Source: Yersinia proxima
GTDB taxonomy: Bacteria > Pseudomonadota > Gammaproteobacteria > Enterobacterales > Enterobacteriaceae
Length of the DNA: 64,000 nt
Assembly (NCBI RefSeq): GCF_902170785.1
Contig: NZ_CABHYG010000011.1
Coordinates: 62,001 to 126,000, forward strand
Reading direction: 5' to 3'
Numbering within the stretch: the stretch's first letter is position 1; each line of letters opens with the position of its first letter. The position numbers and the translations under genes were made by a program. Below are positions 57,798 through 64,000 of the stretch, in pieces. The notes under the pieces were generated by a model. The model searched no databases and had not been told where the DNA came from. It saw only the letters and a list, made by a program, of their open reading frames with translations.

Positions 57798-59459
57798 ATG
57801 AATAATCCTGTCCCTTGGTGGCAAAACGGCGTCATCTATCAGATTTACCCGAAGAGTTTTCAGGACAGCACCGGTAATGGTTACGGTGATCTGGCGGGGG
57901 TGACACAGCGGTTGGATTATCTGCAAAAACTCGGTGTTGATGCTATCTGGCTGACGCCGGTTTATGTTTCGCCACAGGTGGATAATGGTTATGACGTGGC
58001 GGATTACTGCGCCATTGATCCGGCTTATGGCACCCTGGATGATTTTAAGCATCTGGTGGAACAAGCCCATCAGCGTGGTATTCGTATTGTGATGGATATG
58101 GTGTTTAACCATACATCCACTGAACATGCCTGGTTTAAAGCATCAACAGACCGCAACAGCCCTTATCGCCAGTTCTATATTTGGCGTGATGGGAAGGGTG
58201 ATGATTTGCCCAATAACTGGCGTTCTAAATTTGGTGGCAATGCCTGGCAGTGGCATGCAGCCAGTGGTCAGTATTATCTGCATTTATTTGCCACTGAGCA
58301 GGCTGATCTCAACTGGGAACACCAACCCGTACGCGATGAATTGAAAAAAGTCTGTGAGTTCTGGGCGGATATTGGCGTGGATGGCTTACGTCTGGATGTG
58401 ATCAACTTGGTGTCCAAACAGCAAGATTTCCCCGATGATTTTGACGGTGATGGCCGCCGTTTCTATACCGATGGCCCACGTATCCACGAATTTTTGCAAG
58501 AAATGAGCCGCGATGTGTTTCAGCCGCGCGGCCTGATGACGGTGGGCGAGATGTCTTCCACCCGTCTTGAGCATTGCCAGCGCTATGCTGCATTGGGCGG
58601 TGATGAACTGTCGATGACCTTTAATTTCCATCATTTGAAAGTGGATTATCTCAATGGTGAGAAATGGTCGCTGATGCCGCCAGATCGCGTCGAACTTAAG
58701 CAGATTTTTAACCAGTGGCAGCAGGGGATGCATAATCGCGCTTGGAATGCGCTGTTCTGGTGTAACCATGACCAACCGCGCATTGTCTCGCGCTTTGGTG
58801 ATGAAGGTGCGCTACGCTTACCTGCCGCTAAAATGTTGGCGATGGTGCTGCACGGTATGCAGGGCACGCCGTATATTTATCAGGGCGAAGAGATTGGGAT
58901 GACCAATCCAAACTTCAGCTCTATTGATCAATACCGTGATGTTGAAAGCCTGAATATGTTTGCCGAATTAAGTGCAAAAGGCCGCGATGCTGATGAGTTA
59001 TTGGCAATTTTGGCGACTAAATCCCGTGATAATGGTCGTACCCCGATGCAATGGGATCGCAGCCATAATGCCGGTTTTAGCCAAGGAACCCCGTGGATTG
59101 AGCCTTGCAGTAACTATGGTGAAATTAACGTCGATGCGGCGCTGGCTGATGCTGATTCGGTGTTTTATGCCTATCAATATCTGATAGCCCTACGCAAGCA
59201 ACATGATGTGTTCACTTTCGGTGACTATCAGGATCTTTGCCCGCAGCACCCAGATTTATGGTGTTATTTACGCAGTTGGCAAGGTAAACAGCTGCTGGTG
59301 GTGGCGAATTTAAGTGGTGAGCCGCAACAATGGCAGCCAGAGGATATCGAGTTGGATGGTCACTGGCAGTTGTTGATGAGCAGCTATGGCGAAAGCGCTT
59401 TCCAGCCGCAGGTCATGGAATTGCGCGCCTATGAGGGAATTTATTGGATTAGGGATTGA
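57798..59459 (+). CDS. treC: trehalose-6-phosphate hydrolase
   Basis: 553-aa GH13 enzyme that splits trehalose-6-phosphate to glucose and glucose-6-phosphate. The four GH13 regions are visible: VMDMVFNHTS, GLRLDVINLV (nucleophile Asp), VGEMSS (acid Glu) and NHDQPRIVSRFG (Asp). It ends in a short beta domain. Last gene of the tre operon. Confidence 0.97.
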   Translation: MNNPVPWWQNGVIYQIYPKSFQDSTGNGYGDLAGVTQRLDYLQKLGVDAIWLTPVYVSPQVDNGYDVADYCAIDPAYGTLDDFKHLVEQAHQRGIRIVMDMVFNHTSTEHAWFKASTDRNSPYRQFYIWRDGKGDDLPNNWRSKFGGNAWQWHAASGQYYLHLFATEQADLNWEHQPVRDELKKVCEFWADIGVDGLRLDVINLVSKQQDFPDDFDGDGRRFYTDGPRIHEFLQEMSRDVFQPRGLMTVGEMSSTRLEHCQRYAALGGDELSMTFNFHHLKVDYLNGEKWSLMPPDRVELKQIFNQWQQGMHNRAWNALFWCNHDQPRIVSRFGDEGALRLPAAKMLAMVLHGMQGTPYIYQGEEIGMTNPNFSSIDQYRDVESLNMFAELSAKGRDADELLAILATKSRDNGRTPMQWDRSHNAGFSQGTPWIEPCSNYGEINVDAALADADSVFYAYQYLIALRKQHDVFTFGDYQDLCPQHPDLWCYLRSWQGKQLLVVANLSGEPQQWQPEDIELDGHWQLLMSSYGESAFQPQVMELRAYEGIYWIRD

Positions 59460-59480
59460 TTTGATCAGTTTGGAGCTGGT

Positions 59481-59532
59481 TTCGGTTGAGGTGGCAATGC
59501 CAACATTGAGAACAAATCTCATATCAACCGAA
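59481..59532. repeat. palindromic MITE-like repeat, internally deleted copy
   Basis: 52 bp bounded by TTCGGTTG (59481-59488) and CAACCGAA (59525-59532). The right end GAACAAATCTCATATCAACCG aligns with GAACACCGATCCCATATCAACCG of the long copy at 51761-51885, quoted here only in part. The stem-forming middle is missing. It lies between treC and the Anbu gene. Confidence 0.65.
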
Positions 59533-59547
59533 GCCAGATGCACTCTA

Positions 59548-60282
59548 TTATCCCCCCAACTTCAACTCCGGAAGCTGAGAAAAAATACTCACCAGTCCTT
59601 CCCCCCACCCTTTACGGATCATCATAAAATACGGGTGATCTTCCGTGATCCGGTACTGCTGGGTGGTGCTGAAACTATCCAGCGGGTAGATCATTACGTC
59701 CAGCGGTAATCCTACCGACAGATTACTGCGCAAGGTTGAATCCATTGAAATCAACGCACATTGCATTGCCTGATCCAGCGCGGTGTCGTAGCTCAACACA
59801 CGATCAATAATGGGCTTACCATACTTACTTTCACCAATTTGAAAATAGGGTGTATCTTGCGTGGCCTCGATAAAATTCCCTTGCGGATAAATATGAAACA
59901 ACCGCAGCCCTTCACCTTTAATCTGACCGCCTAACAGTAGGTTACAGCTAAAATCTGTCCCGCCACTGTTTTGCTGCGCGCCGCTGTCCCGGTTAATTAC
60001 CTCCCGCACCGTTTCGCCCAACAATGTTGCCGCTTCATACATCGACGGCACATTCATCAGGTTAGTCAGTTCGGGATCTAAACATCGGCGTTGCAGCAAA
60101 CTGACAATGCTCTGTGTGGTGGCAAGGTTGCCCGCACTTTGTACCACCAGCGTTCGTTCGCCATCTTGCTGAAACAGATGCAATTTGCGGAAAGTGGAAA
60201 TATGATCCACCCCGGCGTTGGTGCGGGAATCAGAAGCAAACACGAGCCCGGACGACAGCCGCATGGCCACACAGTAGGTCAT
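59548..60282 (-). CDS. Anbu, ancestral proteasome beta-subunit-like peptidase
   Basis: 244-aa Ntn-hydrolase of the proteasome/HslV fold that assembles into open, lock-washer-like helices. The nucleophile Thr is the second residue (MTYCVAMRLSSG). The supporting Asp lies in FASDSRTNAG and the Lys in STFRKLHLF. No propeptide is present, as usual for Anbu. Last gene of a four-gene operon with an ATP-grasp, an alpha-E and a transglutaminase-like protein, 23 bp after the latter. The natural substrate is not known; Anbu of Y. bercovieri has been studied structurally. Confidence 0.93.
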   Translation of the reverse strand: MTYCVAMRLSSGLVFASDSRTNAGVDHISTFRKLHLFQQDGERTLVVQSAGNLATTQSIVSLLQRRCLDPELTNLMNVPSMYEAATLLGETVREVINRDSGAQQNSGGTDFSCNLLLGGQIKGEGLRLFHIYPQGNFIEATQDTPYFQIGESKYGKPIIDRVLSYDTALDQAMQCALISMDSTLRSNLSVGLPLDVMIYPLDSFSTTQQYRITEDHPYFMMIRKGWGEGLVSIFSQLPELKLGG

Positions 60283-60305
60283 AACAATCCTTAAGTCAGA
60301 TGCGT

Positions 60306-61127
60306 TTATTGCGACATATCCAGCCGCGGGTTTGATAGCATATGCACGGCAGCTATGGTTTGCATATCTTCATAGCCACCACCCCGGCGGATACCGCGCA
60401 CTGGGCAGGCATCCAGATAATCGATGCCCACCGCCAGTTTCAAATGCTGATTCGGTTGGCAGGTATTATTGGTGACATCAAAACTCTGCCAATAGCCATT
60501 CAGCCAGACTTCAGCCCAGGCATGAGTCGCAACATGACTGGAGGATTCTGTATAAAGATAGCCGCTTACATAGCGAGCCGGAATATTTAAACTGCGGCAA
60601 CAGGCAAGAAAGACGTGGGTGTGATCCTGACAAACGCCTTGCTCGGCAGCAAAAGCCTGCGCTGCGCTATCTTGCACCGTCGTGGTGCCGGGGCTGTAGG
60701 GCATTTTAGCCAGCAACTCTCCCATTAGATGTGTCAGGCAATCCAATTGCCCTGCGGCACTACTAACCCCTTCACAATAACCCGCCGCAAACTGACGGAT
60801 AGCAGCATCCGGTTGCGTCAGTGGACTATGGCGTAAAAAAACCAATGGAGAAAGGTGATCGCCACTGTCATCTTCGACATTATCTTCAATCTCGACCACG
60901 CCTTGAGCCTGAATAGTGATGGCCTGATGCGGCTTATCCAGCGTCAAAACATGTAGCACATTGCCAAATGCATCAGTGGTGCAAATGGCTTCTTCCGGCA
61001 AAGTCAGTTGCCAGGACAAAATGCGCTGATGGGCTGAATCCTGCGGGGTTAGGCGCAGATATTGTGTGCTGTGCTGCACCTGCTGGGCGTAGGTGTAATG
61101 GGTGCTGTGATCGACATTCAGTCTCAT
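60306..61127 (-). CDS. transglutaminase-like cysteine peptidase of the Anbu operon
   Basis: 273 aa. An N-terminal bacterial-transglutaminase beta domain (MRLNVDHSTHYTYAQQVQ) is followed by the papain-like core with catalytic Cys in AEQGVCQDHTHVFLACCRS, of which GVCQDH is the core, His in THAWAEVWLNG and Asp in SFDVTNN. Probably hydrolyses an amide or peptide formed by the ATP-grasp partner. It overlaps the alpha-E gene by 4 bp. Confidence 0.92.
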   Translation of the reverse strand: MRLNVDHSTHYTYAQQVQHSTQYLRLTPQDSAHQRILSWQLTLPEEAICTTDAFGNVLHVLTLDKPHQAITIQAQGVVEIEDNVEDDSGDHLSPLVFLRHSPLTQPDAAIRQFAAGYCEGVSSAAGQLDCLTHLMGELLAKMPYSPGTTTVQDSAAQAFAAEQGVCQDHTHVFLACCRSLNIPARYVSGYLYTESSSHVATHAWAEVWLNGYWQSFDVTNNTCQPNQHLKLAVGIDYLDACPVRGIRRGGGYEDMQTIAAVHMLSNPRLDMSQ

Positions 61128-62053
61128 TGGACCTCCAGATAGGTCTGATGAATGCTATCGGCAATAGCATTTATCTTGCCTAAAAAATCCATCAGGTAGA
61201 CGTGCAGGCCATCGGCCATGACATCCGTGATACTGCTAAAACGCAACTCGGCGAGCAAAATACTGACTAACCGCCGAGGCTGGTTACTGCGATTGCCACC
61301 AATCAATGCCAACTGCTGTTCCATATCGTTGACACAAGCCAACAGGGAGCGCGGAATTTCATTACGTAAAATCAGTAGCTCAGCAATGGCCTCGCGGCTC
61401 AGTTGCTGTTTATACAAACTGTGGTAGGCCTCACGGGCGCTGACCGCCCGCAATAAGGTATCCATCCGGTAGTATTCGCGCACCGGATCATCGTCGTTAT
61501 CCAGTAATTGGTTTTTTACATCCAATAGGCGGGCAGTACTATCAGCCCGCTCAATCAAAGTACCCAGACGAATGAAATAGAGCGCATCGCTGCGCAGCAA
61601 GGTGCCATATACCGCACCGCGAAAGAGATGTGAGCGCTCCTTAACCCAATCAAAAAAGGCATCGATTCCAGCCGCGCTAATCCCCTGGCGGCGTAACTGT
61701 TTTATCTCAATCCAGGTGGCATTAATGCTTTCCCACACTTCGGACGATAAGCTACCGCGCACTGCATGGGCGTTATTCCACGCCATCTGTAAGCAACTGA
61801 AAATGCTGCTGGGGTTATTACTGTCGAGCACGAAGAAATTCAGCAGGTGGGTCATCGAGACCTGCGGATAGTGCTCGGCGAACAAAACCTGGGTATTACT
61901 CAGGCTCAGTGGCACCAGTAAATCAAAATTCACGCGATTGCTGGTGGGCATCATCGAAAGCCGGTTAGTGACATCCAGTACCCGGGTGATATTTTCTGCC
62001 CGCTCAAGATAACGGGCCATCCAATAAAGCTCGCTGGCTGTTCGACTTAGCAT
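61124..62053 (-). CDS. alpha-E (DUF403) protein of the Anbu operon
   Basis: 309-aa all-helical protein. The family start MLSRTASELYWMARYLERAENITRVLDV, quoted here in part as MLSRTASELYWMARYLERAE, is diagnostic. Function unknown; constant partner of circularly permuted ATP-grasp and transglutaminase-like genes. Overlaps both neighbours (7 bp upstream, 4 bp downstream), so the operon is tightly coupled. Confidence 0.92.
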   Translation of the reverse strand: MLSRTASELYWMARYLERAENITRVLDVTNRLSMMPTSNRVNFDLLVPLSLSNTQVLFAEHYPQVSMTHLLNFFVLDSNNPSSIFSCLQMAWNNAHAVRGSLSSEVWESINATWIEIKQLRRQGISAAGIDAFFDWVKERSHLFRGAVYGTLLRSDALYFIRLGTLIERADSTARLLDVKNQLLDNDDDPVREYYRMDTLLRAVSAREAYHSLYKQQLSREAIAELLILRNEIPRSLLACVNDMEQQLALIGGNRSNQPRRLVSILLAELRFSSITDVMADGLHVYLMDFLGKINAIADSIHQTYLEVQ

Positions 62054-63483
62054 GCATCATCCTCCAGTACCCAGGTGTCCTTGGTTCCGCCGCCTTGTGA
62101 CGAGTTAACCACTAGCGAACCTTGTGCCAGAGCTACGCGAGTTAACCCACCGGGCACTAAACGGATTTCCGCACCGGATAAAGCAAAGGGGCGCAAATCA
62201 ATGTGTCGCGGAGCTAACCCATTGTTCACAAAGGTGGGGCAGGTGGAGAGGGCTAGGGTTTCCTGCGCAATATAGTTTTGTGGTCGCGCCAACAGTAACT
62301 GGCGAAATTGCGCAATTTCAGCTTGTGTTGCCGCAGGACCAATTAACATGCCATAGCCCCCGGCACCATGGACTTCTTTCACTACCATCTGCTCAAGATT
62401 GGCTAAAACGTAAGAGAGATCAGCTGGTTGACGGCATTGCCAGGTCGGAACGTTCGCCAGAATAGGTTCTTCAGAGAGGTAAAAGCGAATCATTTCCGGC
62501 ACATACGGATAGATAGATTTATCATCTGCAACACCAGTACCAATAGCATTGGCTAATACAACCCCACCGGCTCGATAGACGGACAGCAATCCGGGGATCC
62601 CCAACATGGAGTCAGGACGGAAAGCCAATGGATCAAGGAAAGCATCGTCAACACGGCGATAGATAACATCAATTTTGCACGGGCCGGCAGTGGTGCGCAT
62701 AAATACCGCCCCTTCTTTGACGAACAGATCGGCACTTTCGACCAGTTCGACCCCCATCTGCTGAGCCAGAAAACTGTGCTCAAAGTAAGCGCTGTTAAAG
62801 CGCCCAGGGGTTAATACCACCACGGTAGGGTCATTAACCGGTGTGCTTTCGCGCAGGGTTTGCAACAAGTGGGAAGGGTAGCGCTCCACCGGTGCAATGC
62901 GCTGTTCGGCGAATAGCTCTGGATAAAGTCGCATCATCATTTTGCGGTTTTCCAGCATATAAGAGACGCCGGATGGGGTGCGCAGGTTATCTTCCAGTAC
63001 GTAATAAAGGCCATCACTATTACGCACCATATCCACGCCAATAATATGTGCGTAGGTGTCTCGGTGCAGGTTCACCCCTTGCATACAGGGTTGATATTGG
63101 TCATTAGCCAGCACTTGCTCGGCCGGAATAATCCCAGCTTTGAGAATATGTTGTTCGTGATAAATATCATGCAGGAATGCATTTAACGCCTGAACTCGCT
63201 GGCGAATACCGCGGTCGAGCATCTGCCATTCACTGGCCGGAATAATGCGCGGCACACTGTCAAACGGGATTAGCCGCTCTGCGCCATCATCGTCACCATA
63301 CACATTAAAGGTAATGCCCACCCGGTGAAACAGCAGCGCAGCCTCTTCGCGTTTGCGCGCAATTGTTAGTTGGTCGGCCTGTTGCAACCATTGCCAGTAG
63401 GCGTCGTAATGGCCTCGATGTTTCCCCTCAGCCAGTAACATTTCATCGAAAAATTGTGGTGTGGAAAGGTCGATGTTCAGCAT
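62047..63483 (-). CDS. circularly permuted type 2 ATP-grasp protein
   Basis: 478-aa putative peptide/amide ligase (COG2308, DUF404/407). Blocks seen are GVNLHRDTYAHIIGVDMVRN, YVLEDNLRTPSGVSYMLENR, GAGGYGMLIGP and VNSSQGGGTKDTWVL, where the last matches the family C-terminus. ATG 63483 follows GAGGTGATA; a longer frame upstream lacks a ribosome site. First gene of the Anbu operon, whose promoter should lie at about 63.49-63.65 kb. Predicted to form amide bonds that the Cys peptidase and Anbu could later cut. Confidence 0.92.
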   Translation of the reverse strand: MLNIDLSTPQFFDEMLLAEGKHRGHYDAYWQWLQQADQLTIARKREEAALLFHRVGITFNVYGDDDGAERLIPFDSVPRIIPASEWQMLDRGIRQRVQALNAFLHDIYHEQHILKAGIIPAEQVLANDQYQPCMQGVNLHRDTYAHIIGVDMVRNSDGLYYVLEDNLRTPSGVSYMLENRKMMMRLYPELFAEQRIAPVERYPSHLLQTLRESTPVNDPTVVVLTPGRFNSAYFEHSFLAQQMGVELVESADLFVKEGAVFMRTTAGPCKIDVIYRRVDDAFLDPLAFRPDSMLGIPGLLSVYRAGGVVLANAIGTGVADDKSIYPYVPEMIRFYLSEEPILANVPTWQCRQPADLSYVLANLEQMVVKEVHGAGGYGMLIGPAATQAEIAQFRQLLLARPQNYIAQETLALSTCPTFVNNGLAPRHIDLRPFALSGAEIRLVPGGLTRVALAQGSLVVNSSQGGGTKDTWVLEDDAC

Positions 63484-63701
63484 TATCACCTCGCTAACAG
63501 AACAGGCTGTATTTGGGATCACGCATAAACTGTGCCAGCTCTTCAAACCGGCAAAATAGGAGAATTTAGCGCTATTTCAGCACTATTTGAGTGCAATGAT
63601 TGAGCAAGATGCTTTATGACTGAGCAGGATGTTGCTCCGTCTTGCAGATGATGATCTGCAATAGCGCATTGATAAAGTCAGAGAGAAAATAGGGGGGATA
63701 A

Positions 63702-63730
63702 TAAAAAACGGCCGGTAAGCACCAGCCGTA
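63702..63730 (-). terminator. terminator of ridA
   Basis: On the minus strand ACGGCTGG-TGCTTA-CCGGCCGT followed by TTTTTATT, 18 bp after the ridA stop. Confidence 0.9.
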
Positions 63731-63748
63731 GACGTAATCACATCAGCA

Positions 63749-64000
63749 TTAGCGACGTACTGCGATAGCTTCGATTTCGATTTTTACATCTTTTGGCAAA
63801 CGGGCAACTTCGACACAAGAGCGGGCAGGGAATGGCGCATTGTGTTCAGTGAAAAAGGCTTCGTAAGTGGCGTTAACGGTACTGAAATCATTCAGATCTT
63901 TCACGAATACCGTGGTTTTCACGATATCGGCAACTTTCAGGCCAGCCGCTTCAACGATAGCTTTCACATTTTCCAGTGATTGGCGCGCCTGAGCGGATAC
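63749..64000 (-). CDS. ridA: 2-iminobutanoate/2-iminopropanoate deaminase RidA, 5' part cut off by window edge
   Basis: Hydrolyses reactive enamine/imine intermediates released by PLP enzymes such as IlvA and so protects other PLP enzymes. The visible 83 residues run from [20 protein letters not shown] to the end. The active-site Arg is in [13 protein letters not shown], and the Glu in [11 protein letters not shown]. About 45 N-terminal residues lie outside. Its position after treC-mgtA side genes matches the E. coli order mgtA-ridA. Confidence 0.97.
   Translation of the reverse strand, partial: VSAQARQSLENVKAIVEAAGLKVADIVKTTVFVKDLNDFSTVNATYEAFFTEHNAPFPARSCVEVARLPKDVKIEIEAIAVRR

Noticed and set aside
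59386..59709. 107-codon plus-strand ORF across the treC end and into the Anbu gene
   Set aside because: Overlaps treC in another frame and the Anbu gene on the other strand; no supporting features.

Overview
The window is a chromosomal segment of a Yersinia species, most likely of the Y. enterocolitica side of the genus. The reasons are the enterobacterial gene order (aroQ-accBC-yhdT-panF-prmA-dusB-fis; csrD-mreBCD-yhdE-rng-yhdP-tldD-aaeR/aaeXAB; mgtA-treRBC...ridA), several ERIC repeats of the yersinial 127-bp type, and a tandem pair of almost identical cspA genes with cold-shock leaders. No species can be fixed by eye. I see no tRNA, rRNA, phage, insertion sequence or CRISPR array.

Layout. 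0-2 kb: the first two genes of an amino-acid ABC transporter (aapJ, partial aapQ), separated by an ERIC and a hairpin. 2-6.7 kb: pqaA, the acyltransferase gene lpxP, the cspA1/cspA2 pair and slyB. 7-8.5 kb: a membrane diguanylate cyclase. 8.6-15.7 kb: dusB-fis, prmA, yhdT-panF, accBC and aroQ. 15.9-18.7 kb: msrPQ and acuI. 19-32 kb: csrD, mreBCD, yhdE, rng, yhdP, a nitrilase and tldD. 32-39 kb: the aaeR/aaeXAB efflux locus, a succinate-semialdehyde-type dehydrogenase, and an exported barnase next to a barstar. 39-42 kb: darP, pmbA (partner of tldD), cytochrome b562 and rnk.

42.6-51.7 kb holds the least understood part. It is a cassette of a stand-alone PRD protein, a glycine-rich SFCGS protein, DUF4312, two polytopic membrane proteins (DUF4311, DUF4310), an amidohydrolase/deacetylase, a DgaE-like PLP ammonia-lyase and a DgaF-like KDGP aldolase. 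An exported lactonase-fold protein and a large PRD/EIIB/EIIA-type regulator follow. I read it as an uncharacterised uptake and breakdown system for an N-acylated amino-sugar acid, or a related compound, ending in pyruvate and glyceraldehyde-3-phosphate. An ERIC sits inside the operon and supplies the ribosome binding site of the amidohydrolase gene.

51.7-64 kb: mgtA with a long leader that encodes a 14-codon MgtL-like peptide; the trehalose operon treR-treB-treC with two TreR operators; the four-gene Anbu operon (ATP-grasp, alpha-E, transglutaminase-like, proteasome-like Anbu); and the 3' part of ridA. Two copies of a palindromic repeat with TTCGGTTG/CAACCGAA ends, one long and one internally deleted, lie at 51.8 and 59.5 kb.
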